Positions 37,428-46,458 of a stretch of 64,000 bases of DNA are shown here, piece after piece. Position numbers and translations under genes: made by a program. This DNA is from Allotamlana fucoidanivorans (GTDB taxonomy: Bacteria > Bacteroidota > Bacteroidia > Flavobacteriales > Flavobacteriaceae). Position 1 is the first letter of the stretch. Each line of letters opens with the position of its first letter. The notes beneath the pieces were generated by a model, which saw only the letters and a list, made by a program, of their open reading frames with translations, did not search any database and was not told where the DNA came from. Where the stretch lies: positions 62,001-126,000 of the forward strand of contig NZ_VDCS01000010.1 in the NCBI RefSeq assembly GCF_006265225.1. The letters are read 5' to 3'.

Positions 37428-38015
37428 TCAAGATTTTATTGCCAGACGTTTTCTAATTTTACTCAAGAATTCGGCAGACATTCCTAGATAGGAAGCTAAA
37501 GCATACTGTGGGACACGTAAGACAATCTCGGGGTAAATATTTTGAAATTCTATGAAACGTTCTTCAGCTGACTTACCTAAATTGGAGAGTACACGTTTTT
37601 GAGAAAAAGCGAAAGATTTTTGAGCAACTAATCGAAAGAAACGTTCAAATTTTGGGTTTTCGCGGCATAATTTTTCAACGTCATCGTACGTAATTTGTTG
37701 AATGATTGAATCTTCAAGAGCTTCTACAAAAAGTGAAGCTGGCTCTTGATTTATATAACTACTAAAATCACTAATAAACCAATCTTCTATTGCAAACTGG
37801 ATTGTATGATCAACGCCTTCGTTATTAATAAAATAACTTCTCAACGCACCTTTTAAAACATAAGTTTGACAAGAACACAAAAAGCCAGGTTGAACAATAA
37901 ATTGTCTGCGCTTTACTTTTAATGTAGTTATAATGGCACTAAATTGTTTACTATCACTCTCATTTAGGTCAACATATCGCTTAATGTTATTTAATATATT
38001 TTTGTGATTTTCCAT
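37428..38015 (-). CDS. Crp/Fnr family regulator (cyclic-nucleotide-binding domain type)
   Basis: A 195-residue protein with a cNMP-binding beta-roll (RRQFIVQPGFLCSCQTYVLKGALRSYFINNEGVDHTIQFAIEDW) and a C-terminal helix-turn-helix (VPQYALASYLGMSAEFLSKIRKRL). It is of the short type common in Bacteroidota, lacking the conserved phosphate-binding cassette Arg pattern of true CAP, so cyclic AMP binding is unlikely. It probably controls the SDR and SRPBCC genes downstream. Confidence 0.82.
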   Translation of the reverse strand: MENHKNILNNIKRYVDLNESDSKQFSAIITTLKVKRRQFIVQPGFLCSCQTYVLKGALRSYFINNEGVDHTIQFAIEDWFISDFSSYINQEPASLFVEALEDSIIQQITYDDVEKLCRENPKFERFFRLVAQKSFAFSQKRVLSNLGKSAEERFIEFQNIYPEIVLRVPQYALASYLGMSAEFLSKIRKRLAIKS

Positions 38016-38153
38016 AACTACTTTCTAATTTTATAAGAGCCATCATTTCAGGGTCTAATTTTTAGTCAACCTACTTCAGGAATGTGCAGTCATAATAATT
38101 ACAGCTAGCGTGTTTCTTTAGTTTAGCTATAACTAGCATTTTTTTTATACGTT

Positions 38154-38292
38154 GTACCTGTTGCACAACACTCAAATATAATTCAAAATTTTAAGTTTTA
38201 AATGAAAGTTCTTATTTTTAGAGATGCAAGAAAGATGAGAGTATCAGGAGAAATTATTTAATAATTTTCAGTTAAGTGTTTGTGTACTGGAG
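38154..38292. repeat. Diverged intergenic repeat, copy 1
   Basis: In the 597-bp gap 38016-38612. Begins GTACCTGTTGCACAACACT and is similar over about 100 bp to 47197-47299 (roughly three quarters of bases match by eye). An inverted copy of its start lies at its far end (AAGTGTTTGTGTACTG at 38274-38289, against CAGTACACAAACACTT), giving a terminal-inverted-repeat look. A short open stretch follows on the plus strand (NFYCSLKDVLALEFLYKQT...YYDGLEIHRKT), without start and of unknown origin. The remainder of the gap holds nothing recognisable. Confidence 0.5.
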
Positions 38293-38511
38293 CACAATTT
38301 CTATTGCAGTTTAAAAGATGTATTAGCATTAGAATTTCTGTATAAACAAACCAAAGGGTATTATGACGGACTTGAAATTCATAGAAAAACACAGTAAACG
38401 AGGGACGACTAGTCTGCAAATTCGTTTTTTGCATGTATAAAGGCATGACAGACCTTACTTTTAGCCTAAGCCCATCTTGATTTTAGATGATAAATAACTA
38501 TCAAAAACAAT

Positions 38512-38534
38512 AAACGCCCTTGAAAAGGACGTTT
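38512..38534 (-). terminator. Predicted terminator of the small lipoprotein gene
   Basis: AAACGCCCTT and AAGGACGTTT pair with one mismatch around GAA; on the minus strand a T-rich stretch follows. It lies about 80 bp past the lipoprotein stop. Confidence 0.5.
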
Positions 38535-38612
38535 TGTATCTTGTTTTTTAAAAATGAAGGGCTTGTGTAACGATTACTGTTGTTGGAATTTCGTTTTTCT
38601 TAAAGGAAAAAA

Positions 38613-39011
38613 TTAATCGGGTAAAGTTCTACCCGAAATTTCCACTTTTCCATTATTAATAGTTGAATTAGGAGTATCATTTGGTAATGTTTGTGTTTCT
38701 GATTTGGAATCTCCTCCTTCAGGTACCCAAACAGCAGTTATACTTAATACTCCTTGATAAGGAATATCTCCATAAGCGGCTGCCTCTAAACCAAGCCCAG
38801 CTCTTACATTGAGATTAATAGTCCAAGGTGAAGTAACATTGGTTAGTTCTACAAGGTTTCCTTGACTATTTCTGTAGACTACCTTGTTTATTGTCGCTCC
38901 ATTTGATGCAATCACTGTATATGTAATATCGTACATAGTTCTAGCTGGTTTGTCATCTTTTGAACATGAAACTAAAATTGCAATAGCTGTAATAAATAAT
39001 AGTTTTTTCAT
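38613..39011 (-). CDS. Small lipoprotein, possibly MmpS-like fold
   Basis: A 132-residue lipoprotein, lipobox Cys at residue 16 (ILVSCSKDD). The body reads YDITYTVIASNGATINKVVYRNSQGN, then NVTSPWTINLNVRAGLGLEAAAYGD and GVLSITAVWVPEGG. This strand pattern, with PW in the middle, resembles the Ig-like MmpS domain found in many Bacteroidota lipoproteins. Function unknown. Single gene, flanked by gaps of about 600 bp on both sides. Confidence 0.65.
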   Translation of the reverse strand: MKKLLFITAIAILVSCSKDDKPARTMYDITYTVIASNGATINKVVYRNSQGNLVELTNVTSPWTINLNVRAGLGLEAAAYGDIPYQGVLSITAVWVPEGGDSKSETQTLPNDTPNSTINNGKVEISGRTLPD

Positions 39012-39611
39012 TCTTTATAAAATTAAATCATTTCTAAATTTAACGTGTTTCGAATTCCATTTTATTCCATACATTCAAATGAATGTCAATGCAGCATATG
39101 AAAAGTAAAGGTTTTGGTGGATTTACTTTTTACAAAAGTAAATCGTTTTAAAAGTAAGAATTATTTTTGATTTTCATAGCGATTCTCTATTATTTATAAC
39201 ACAGGGTTCAGTATTTTTTCCATTTATTGACCTGCCTTTTTAGATTATGGCCACAATTGTTTTAAAAATATCTATCCATTATATTCTTCATTAAAAAATA
39301 TATAAGATTTAAGGTTCCCTGAATTGTAGCCAATCCCTTTAAAACACTTTATTTTAAAATAAGAATTTTATCATTGACTAGCTATTGGTCATGATGCAGC
39401 ATACCCTGTTTGTATAAAACAGTTAAGCCTTTGATTGATTACAATGTTCCAATTATTTTTAAAGGTTGGGATGTTTATTATGTTACCAAAATATTTTTAA
39501 GCAGAATTAGATTGAAGTTTCACTCCTTTTTTTTTAATGTTGGACTTGCAACCAAAAAAAGCCCGCTCTGATGATTCAAAGCTAGCTTGTAATGTTTGAT
39601 TATGATACTGA
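39012..39611. other. 600-bp intergenic region without a gene
   Basis: A+T-rich, with no open frame of note on either strand, no strong repeat and no insertion-sequence signature that I can see. Its right end holds the serine hydrolase terminator. Confidence 0.6.
39554..39588 (-). terminator. Predicted terminator of the serine hydrolase gene
   Basis: On the minus strand AAGCTAGCT and AGCGGGCTT pair with a 2x2 internal mismatch, followed by seven T, 24-58 bp past the stop. Confidence 0.5.
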
Positions 39612-40910
39612 TTAACGATAATGCTGCTGCACTAACTGACGGGCGAAACCAGGAATATACAATTGATTCAGGTATACACTTGAGAAAAACACGACTACCG
39701 TGTTGGTTTCCGGTGACACATAAATTCCTTGTCCGTAACGACCAGCTTTGTACAAGTCACCATCATCAAAAACCATATCCCACTGATATGTGGCATGCGA
39801 CTGGCCATCTTTAAAATATTTCGATTTATCGGTTTCAACACCTTTTTTAAGGGCATCGGCATAAGTGGTCTCATACACCTTATCGAAGTAAGTATCGCTT
39901 ATAATTTGCTTTTCGGCCACTTTGTTCCAGCTTGGTGTATACAACATACCAAAACGACCCATATCGCGCAAACGAGAGGTAAAGTATCCGGCCGAAATAG
40001 GTTCTCCTTGGGCTGATAATGCATAGTGACCATCACTTTCCATTCCTACTTGTGTCCATATACTTTCGGCAACAATTTTCTCATATTTTTTACCGGTAAC
40101 TCGCTCCACAATAAAACCAAGAATTTGGGTGTTTGGGGAAGCATAATCGAATTTTACACCGGGTTCAATATAACTTTTCACCTCTTTTAATATATTATAG
40201 GCCGACTGTCCGCCTTCCTCATGACGGGAGGCCAAGGCATAAGAGGTAACTCTTGCCAAGGCATGCTCAAGGTTCATAAAATTGGCATTGGTTTCCACAT
40301 AGTCCATTCCAGATACGTGATGTAAAAGGTGCTTAACTTTAACTTTTCTCCAATCTTCATTGTTATAATCGGGCAAGTAGTGGTTGACAGTTTGCTCAAG
40401 ATCAATCAATCCTTCTTCTTCTAGGATATGCACCATAATACCTAATATTTGTTTTGAAGCCGAGAACCAGCTGTGTTTATCTAGTTCACGCATTCCAGGG
40501 TACTCTTCCAATACAATTATACCATCATGAATGACTAACAGACCTTGCATTCGGACAGCTTCATCCCTCAATAAAGCTTTCAAAGGCATTTTACCGGCAT
40601 CGGTATCGGTCATGGTGTTCAATAGCGATGCATCAATATCTTTTTCGAGCATGGCCACCTGTCCACCACTGCGATAAACGGTAGCAGTCTGGTACATCTC
40701 AGGCACACTAATAAAACTGTATGTCCCTCTATCGCCGTTTATCAAGAAATCTTTGGCGCGGTATTCCCTGCGGTACTCCAATGCTTGTTCGGGTGATGCA
40801 CTTTCTGAGAAAACAGATACGGGTGAAGGTTTCATCTCCTGGGCATTTGTTATAAATAAACCTGTAATACCCATCAATGCATGTAGTAATATTGTTCTAA
40901 TCGTTTTCAT
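39612..40910 (-). CDS. Exported serine hydrolase (beta-lactamase class C / DD-peptidase-like)
   Basis: A 432-residue protein with signal peptide (MKTIRTILLH...FITNAQE). The SxxK motif is SWFSASKQILGIMVH; FDYASPNTQILGFIVERVTGK supplies the Tyr motif (YAS), and the C-terminal ADALKKGVETDK to GRYGQGIYVSPETNTVVVFFSS region fits the last strand. Such proteins include esterases, aminopeptidases and penicillin-binding-like enzymes as well as lactamases, so antibiotic resistance should not be assumed. Base composition looks higher in G+C than its neighbours, as does the divergent AraC gene, which suggests they arrived together. Confidence 0.83.
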   Translation of the reverse strand: MKTIRTILLHALMGITGLFITNAQEMKPSPVSVFSESASPEQALEYRREYRAKDFLINGDRGTYSFISVPEMYQTATVYRSGGQVAMLEKDIDASLLNTMTDTDAGKMPLKALLRDEAVRMQGLLVIHDGIIVLEEYPGMRELDKHSWFSASKQILGIMVHILEEEGLIDLEQTVNHYLPDYNNEDWRKVKVKHLLHHVSGMDYVETNANFMNLEHALARVTSYALASRHEEGGQSAYNILKEVKSYIEPGVKFDYASPNTQILGFIVERVTGKKYEKIVAESIWTQVGMESDGHYALSAQGEPISAGYFTSRLRDMGRFGMLYTPSWNKVAEKQIISDTYFDKVYETTYADALKKGVETDKSKYFKDGQSHATYQWDMVFDDGDLYKAGRYGQGIYVSPETNTVVVFFSSVYLNQLYIPGFARQLVQQHYR

Positions 40911-41064
40911 TGCTATTATATTTTAATATTCATTTCTAATTTGATAAGACAAAGATGAAAAAATCAGCATTAAAGGCTAGGCCAAATACGTCCAGAGAAC
41001 AACCCAAAAGGTTCAAAACTGCAGATGGAAATACGCATTAAGTTAGTTCTTTTTCATATTTTTA

Positions 41065-42057
41065 ATGACTATGGAACAACGTACGTCAGTTCATATTAAA
41101 CTAAAAGAAGGTGAAGCAACCAACTATATGGATGCTTTCATTGACAAGTTTGGTGGAAAGATTTATGAAAATCGACTGATTGTTGAATCTGCCAAAAATG
41201 GACTCCAGTTTTCGTACTACAATTTTATTGAGGAATTCGATCTTTTGGTGGCTCAAATAAATTTTCCCAAAGAAATCATTGTAGAGCGAATGCCCGATGA
41301 ACGCCCTGATTATTATCATTTTAACATGATTAACCAAGGGCAAATTAAGCAAAACTATCAAGATAGTTTAAAGTACACCTAGGCCGGCAGTTCCAACGGT
41401 ATCTTTATTTATAATGGGATGTTTCCGTTTACATCTGCGTTCCCGGCACGAAGTGATATTCAATCGATGGGCTATAAGTTTTCAAAAAAAGCATTGAACA
41501 AACTGATGCCTGAAGCCATAGAATTAATGGATACCCTTTTTGGCAACGGCGAGGCCAAAGCCTATCATATAGGCATAAATTCTGAACTGGACAAAATGTT
41601 GGATGAGTTGTTCTTTTATGAGAATTCAACCTTTGGGCGCATTCCCTTAGTAATGGCACGAGGTCTTGAAATACTACCAGTCCTGATGAAAACAATAAAA
41701 AAGCAATTGGACAAAGATGAACTAAACGGTTTGCACATTGATGATTATAAACGGCTGTTGGAGATAAAAAACTACTTATTAACCCATCTAGAGGATAAAG
41801 TGAATATTGAAGATGTGACCAATCGTTTTGCTATCAGCCAGTCTAAACTCAAACGTGACTTTAAAACCTTATACAATACTACCGTCTATGCCTTTTATAC
41901 TCAGGCTAAAATGGATGAAGCTTATCTGCGACTGCGTTCGGGCCAATATTCTGTTACCGAAGTAGGCTATGATTTAGGCTATCAGAATATATCGAAATTT
42001 TCGCTAATGTTTAAAAAGATAAAGGGTATTAGCCCGAAAGAGGTGATCCCTTTGTAA
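41065..42057 (+). pseudogene. AraC family regulator with an in-frame TAG stop
   Basis: Codons 1-105 (41065-41382) end at TAG (41380-41382); the same frame continues at once as AGSSNGIFIYNGMFPFTSAF and runs open to 42057. Together they would make 331 residues, a normal length for this AraC group. The DNA-binding part is complete: KLKRDFKTLYNTTVYAFYTQ and VTEVGYDLGYQNISKFSLMFKK, ending ISPKEVIPL. A single base change (for example CAG or GAG to TAG) explains the break, so it is a very recent pseudogene, a phase of strain variation, or a sequence error. Restart at 41419 would give a 212-residue protein with the DNA-binding domain. Divergent from the serine hydrolase gene. Confidence 0.8.
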
Positions 42058-42368
42058 CACCAAAGTTGGTAGTTTTTGTAACGCAGCCCCTTATTGGTTT
42101 TTGGAATACATCATCCTATTCAGACTGTCATTTAATTAAAAAATAGTCTCTCTTTTATCGCGTAAACTACTATTATAATCAGTATTATGGAGTTTTTACG
42201 TTTTATAGGACAAAAAATTTAAAACCATTTGTTATAAGTAAATAGTTAGTAGTATGAAAAAATGATATAAATTCAGAATTTAAAGCACAAACAGTTCAAC
42301 TGTGTTACCAAAGGGAGAATATAATTAAATGAATAGATGGGTAAATGTCTAAAGGATATATAATTGCC

Positions 42369-42430
42369 TTAAAGTATCAAAATAGAATAAGGCCCATAAG
42401 TCTAAAAGCCTATTTTAAATGATACTTTAA
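42369..42430. repeat. Inverted repeat in the gap before the GH116 gene
   Basis: TTAAAGTATC (42369-42378) pairs perfectly with GATACTTTAA (42421-42430); inside, AAAATA and GGC pair with GCC and TATTTT around a bulge, giving a long hairpin. It is just upstream of the IS3 remnant. The rest of 42058-42752 is A+T-rich and holds no intact gene. Confidence 0.5.
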
Positions 42431-42452
42431 AGCTAAAATTATGTAAATCCTT

Positions 42453-42643
42453 AAAGAAAAAGAACTAGAGCTTCTTTAAAAAACCGAGCACATCTATTCA
42501 TAGAGGGATGGAAAATCTATAGATTTATAGTCAATTATAAGTATTTATACCCTATTGAAAAGATGTACAATGTATTGAAAGCCAACAAAAGTAAATATTA
42601 TAGGAGGTTTACCCATGAGGCAATTCAAAGCATATGCATGTAG
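42453..42643 (+). mobile_element. IS3-family insertion sequence remnant
   Basis: Two overlapping decayed frames. One (42453-42529) reads KEKELELL, stop, KTEHIYS, stop, RDGKSIDL, like the end of IS3 OrfA. The other (42506-42643) reads KIYRFIVNYKYLYPIEKMYN then VLKANKSKYYRR, like the start of OrfB (usual form: VEKMCxVLxVSRSGYY). The one-base offset of the two frames matches the usual OrfA/OrfB overlap. The catalytic DDE part is gone and stops interrupt it, so it is inactive. Ends and target duplication could not be found. Confidence 0.6.
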
Positions 42644-42752
42644 GGTTAATAATTCTGTTCGTTTCGAATTGTTTTACCGCATGGTGCTTATAGTTTTGGA
42701 TTGTCTTCAAATAATACCCCTTTAGTATATTCTCGTCTATTTAGTTTAATCC

Positions 42753-45458
42753 TTAAATGATAACCTTTAAAACTTGTCCTTGCTGTAGTATTATTTCTTT
42801 ATCAAAAATGACTATCAATTCAGAGTTGTCAATTTTTACAGATGCTTGAACAGTTTTTTCTCCAATAAAAACTTGAGCTGTCGTTTTGTTTAAATCTTCA
42901 TTTAAGGAAAACTTCATTTGTTTTAAACGTAGTTTTCCATATTTTAGTTCAATTATTTGTGTTTGAGTACCTCCTTCAATCGTTTGGCTAATATTTCCCC
43001 AACTTTCAGCGGCAGAAAAAAAGCTTTTGAAGTTCTTAGGGTCTAGTTTTGGAGCAAATCCTAATTTTCCTGCAGGACCGTCAAAAGTAAATCCGCTTAT
43101 TGCTAATAAAATATTCCATGAATGCATGGCCCGTGAATAGTGATCGGAACCTTCTACTTCGCTCCATGGATTACGTTTTGCTCCATCGTAACGGTCGTGA
43201 ATAGACCTAATAGAAACTAATGCTTCGTCTAATAAACCTTCGTTTATCATATCACAAGATGCCTCGTATTCTAGGCCTGTCCACACATTTGTTTTATCAT
43301 GTGTGTTTTCAAAACTTCGTGGTTTTTCTTTAGACCAGCCACCATTAATCATGGCCGCCTCTCCTTTTGCTGCCAGTACTCTGGCATTGGGTTTTTCGAA
43401 ATCATAAATGGTTGCAATATCAGGTGTCCAATTATATTTAAATATACTTTTAGCTGCTTTTTTGCATTTTTCAGGAGACAAAATGTATCCTAAGCCAAGT
43501 TGGTTTGCCCAGTTCTGGCCAAAAAGCTGTTGTGCATCACAAGCAGTTCCAGGGAAATATCCCGATCGACCTTCGTTAAATGCTTTTACATAGCTTCTGG
43601 CATTATCATCAATCTCTTCTGGCAATTTAAAGCCATTTTTAACCCCCACATTTCCATTAAAACCAACTGGGTACAAATGATAGTAGAATTCTCCATTCCA
43701 CATTTTTTCATCCATAAATTTTTGACCCGATTTAAATATAGCATGATATCTTGCAGCCAATTCAGGTTCTCCTTGAATAATAGCCATTTCTTCAGCAGCC
43801 CTTAATGCAGCTAAATACAAGGTGTTGTTGTATGGATTTGGCCCATACCACATCGGGTCCCAAAAGGTTTGTTCTCCCTCCAACACACCGTTGGGTTCTA
43901 AACCAATTTCGGCACCATCCTTAAAAATATGATATCCTATTGCCCCTTTTACTTGTTCCCAAATTGAATCCAGAAAATCGTTATTTGGTGACATTAAATG
44001 TTCACGGTAGGCTTTTAGAACATAACCACTTTGTGCATCGGAGGCATAACTATGCGGAACATTGGGGTCATTCGGTAAATAACCTCGAAAATTAATTCGT
44101 CCCGAAGTACTATATGCTGTTGAATAATTGAAATCCTGAAGTAAACGAACAGAACGTTCCAACTCAGGAAACAATTTAGAAATGGCTGTTACAAAATTAT
44201 AAACGTGGCCGCAGGTACCCATACAAAATCCTACGCCTTCATAAGCATAAAATCTTCCATTTTCCCAAATGGCTACGTTACCAGCTGCTAAGGTAGAAAC
44301 CGGCATGGTTATACGATTTGATAGCCAATAAGGTAAAGTATTATCGTTATAGCTTTCTCTAAATAGTTTCGTTTTTCCATAAAGATCATCGAAATTGGCA
44401 GCAACATATTTGGCTACATCATTGGAGTTGTTATACCAATTGTTATAAATATGTCCAACCCAACCTGGTGCTTCCGCGCTTGCTATTTTATACCGTCTAC
44501 CATTTTCGTAATAATTTGGAAAATACCATGATATTAGAAAGGTGATTTCCTTTGTTTGGTTCGGTTTTAGCGTAATGCTGGAACCTACGCTTCCAGTAAC
44601 AGGCTCTTTTGAGGTTGTAGTTGCGGTAATACCCTTATCTTTATCAGTTAATAATTCAGCTTTTGTATCCAATACACTTAAAGTAAAGCCACCCAGCTGA
44701 GGGTGTTTTAATAATGTAGAATCTGAACTTAAAGGCTTCATCTCAAAAGAAATTCCGGATACACCTTTTGATTTTAAAGTAGAATTACGGTACTCAACTT
44801 TAGCTTTCTCTGGGAAATGAATGTTCCTTAATATTCCATTAATGTTTATCTCTACGGATTTATCACTAGTATTTGAAAGCGCATACTTTAGCACTATAAC
44901 AGGGTTGGCAGAGCTTCGCACGTTCAATGGTACAAAAGGAGAGAAAACTTCGGAACGAATTTCGACAGGAAGTTCTTCGTCAGTTTTTTCATATTTCAAT
45001 TTCGCCAAAGGATATTCACCTATAAATTCTATGGCATTAAAGTCATTGCTAGTCAGGCTGTAATTGGTCGCATCTTTTCCTTCTTCTTTAATTGCTATAG
45101 AAAAGCTACTTTTTACTTTTGACACGCGTTCCTGTGGATACAAATATTGATAACCTGTGGATAAGCCGTGACCTGCATTGGGTTGTTGCTGTTGGTTATA
45201 AACAGATTCGAAAAAGCAAAGTTCTCCATCTCCAGTTATGTATACTTGTCCTGTCCCAATGCCACCACAAGGCATTCCAATCCATTTTAATTCAGCACCT
45301 TTATATACTTTTTGCTCTCCCTTCTCATATAAAGATTTTACCCAATCAGCGTCTATATTTTTTTCCAAAGGGATATAAGCATCATTTTTGTCGTGTTGTG
45401 CAAATAGACCTAGTGGTAATAATGAAAATACCAGAAATAAATACTTTTTTTGAATCAT
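42753..45458 (-). CDS. GH116 family glycosidase (glucosylceramidase-like)
   Basis: A 901-residue exported protein, signal peptide ending near GLFAQHD. The N-terminal domain starts with KWIGMPCGGIGTGQVYITGDGEL, and the catalytic (alpha/alpha)6 domain has GTCGHVYNFVTAISKLFPELERS, EPNGVLEGEQTFWDPMWYGPNPY and NVWTGLEYEASCDMINEGLLDEAL, followed by RYDGAKRNPWSEVEGSDHYSRAMHSW. These are GH116 landmarks; family members include beta-glucosidases, beta-xylosidases and the human non-lysosomal glucosylceramidase GBA2. The natural substrate here is not predictable. The start of the next gene, an RbsD/FucU-like lipoprotein on the same strand, is upstream by 35 bp. Confidence 0.88.
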   Translation of the reverse strand: MIQKKYLFLVFSLLPLGLFAQHDKNDAYIPLEKNIDADWVKSLYEKGEQKVYKGAELKWIGMPCGGIGTGQVYITGDGELCFFESVYNQQQQPNAGHGLSTGYQYLYPQERVSKVKSSFSIAIKEEGKDATNYSLTSNDFNAIEFIGEYPLAKLKYEKTDEELPVEIRSEVFSPFVPLNVRSSANPVIVLKYALSNTSDKSVEININGILRNIHFPEKAKVEYRNSTLKSKGVSGISFEMKPLSSDSTLLKHPQLGGFTLSVLDTKAELLTDKDKGITATTTSKEPVTGSVGSSITLKPNQTKEITFLISWYFPNYYENGRRYKIASAEAPGWVGHIYNNWYNNSNDVAKYVAANFDDLYGKTKLFRESYNDNTLPYWLSNRITMPVSTLAAGNVAIWENGRFYAYEGVGFCMGTCGHVYNFVTAISKLFPELERSVRLLQDFNYSTAYSTSGRINFRGYLPNDPNVPHSYASDAQSGYVLKAYREHLMSPNNDFLDSIWEQVKGAIGYHIFKDGAEIGLEPNGVLEGEQTFWDPMWYGPNPYNNTLYLAALRAAEEMAIIQGEPELAARYHAIFKSGQKFMDEKMWNGEFYYHLYPVGFNGNVGVKNGFKLPEEIDDNARSYVKAFNEGRSGYFPGTACDAQQLFGQNWANQLGLGYILSPEKCKKAAKSIFKYNWTPDIATIYDFEKPNARVLAAKGEAAMINGGWSKEKPRSFENTHDKTNVWTGLEYEASCDMINEGLLDEALVSIRSIHDRYDGAKRNPWSEVEGSDHYSRAMHSWNILLAISGFTFDGPAGKLGFAPKLDPKNFKSFFSAAESWGNISQTIEGGTQTQIIELKYGKLRLKQMKFSLNEDLNKTTAQVFIGEKTVQASVKIDNSELIVIFDKEIILQQGQVLKVII

Positions 45459-45493
45459 ACTCTTTTTTTTAAAACTATTTTTTGCTTTTTTTT

Positions 45494-46051
45494 CTATAAC
45501 ATTGTTCTTAAGCGCTTTTCTGCTTCATTATTCCAATACTTGCAGTCAAGCTGGTAAAATACCGAAGTATAGGGTATGGTATAATCGGTCTTTATTATTA
45601 TTACGTTGAATAACTCAGAAGCTTTGTCGAGCTTGTAGATAATATCTTCGTGCACTTCTTTTTTTATTTCTCCTGTAAGAAAAGTTTTAATGTTAGCACG
45701 AAACAAGGCAACACCAGGTGCATCTTCTTCTGGAATAAAGTCAAGTTCCTTATCTAAAAAAGTAATTGGCTTGATATGCTTTTGTTGCTGAATAAGTGCA
45801 TTTACTTTTTTGATAGTTGTAATGTGGTCATTGTTACTAAGTATGGTGGTAATACCCGGGTTACTTTGAAGCGGATAAGCCGCATCGGCAACAACAATCC
45901 AATTACGATGTCCTAAAAGTTGAATCTGAGATTTGAGCTGGTTTTCCCAACTAAGATCATTTGTGCTTGTGTTGTTATTTGTACCCGAACAACTTGCTAA
46001 AATAAAAATCACAAGAAACAGCAGGTAGTTAATCCTTTTGAAATATTTCAT
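45494..46051 (-). CDS. RbsD/FucU-like lipoprotein (possible sugar mutarotase)
   Basis: A 185-residue lipoprotein: signal segment with lipobox Cys in ILASCSGTN. The mature part resembles the RbsD/FucU fold: LLGHRNWIVVADAAYPLQSNPGI near the start (RbsD/FucU: GHGDxIVxxDAxxP), and a C-terminal VIIIKTDYTIPYTSVFYQLDCKYW (RbsD: the TGExxPYxNxxLxxGVxF ending). RbsD and FucU interconvert ring forms or anomers of ribose and fucose in the cytoplasm; an exported lipid-anchored version is unusual. It is directly upstream of the GH116 gene, 35 bp apart, so it may act on the sugar the glycosidase releases. This is inference. Confidence 0.65.
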   Translation of the reverse strand: MKYFKRINYLLFLVIFILASCSGTNNNTSTNDLSWENQLKSQIQLLGHRNWIVVADAAYPLQSNPGITTILSNNDHITTIKKVNALIQQQKHIKPITFLDKELDFIPEEDAPGVALFRANIKTFLTGEIKKEVHEDIIYKLDKASELFNVIIIKTDYTIPYTSVFYQLDCKYWNNEAEKRLRTML

Positions 46052-46264
46052 AAACCATAATTTAAGAGGAATAATCCGATTAGGTTTATAAAATTACGGA
46101 TAGTAAAATAGATTACAAAAAAATACGTATCCCATGGATATTGCAATAAGTCTCATAGCAATTTAGGACTTGTAACTTACTGAATAATTGAGATCTATGT
46201 ATTGAGTCTATAATTGATATGTATAGTTTGTTTTAGATAATAAACAGCAATTCTTCTTGCCTTA

Positions 46265-46348
46265 TTATTGTTTGTTTTGAATGTATTCTGTTGGCGTTTG
46301 ATTGGTATGATTTTTAAAAACATAATAGAAAGAAGATTTTAAATTAAA
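46265..46348 (-). pseudogene. AraC-type DNA-binding domain remnant
   Basis: The minus strand reads FNLKSSFYYVFKNHTNQTPT then EYIQNKQ and two stops, the exact end of an AraC-type helix-turn-helix domain (FxxKSSFYxxFKKHTGxTPTEYR). A stop lies directly upstream, and nothing else of the protein remains. It could be the leftover regulator of the GH116 unit. The rest of the 407-bp gap 46052-46458 shows nothing else. Confidence 0.6.
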
Positions 46349-46458
46349 TCAACATTTTTCAGTCATAGAAACCAATTTTAACTTCTTATTTTCAGTTTAA
46401 ATGGTTTTGAATAACGTCTGATAACTTTATCATATTTATACATAATACTTGAAATTAT

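Noticed and set aside
38258-38446. Open frame of 62 codons on the minus strand in the gap before the small lipoprotein
   Set aside because: No family resemblance, low-complexity aromatic composition, inside a repeat-like region; the opposite strand has an equally long open stretch.
39612-40910. Antibiotic-resistance beta-lactamase
   Set aside because: The SxxK/YAS fold includes many esterases and peptidases; nothing in the sequence or neighbours points to beta-lactam hydrolysis.
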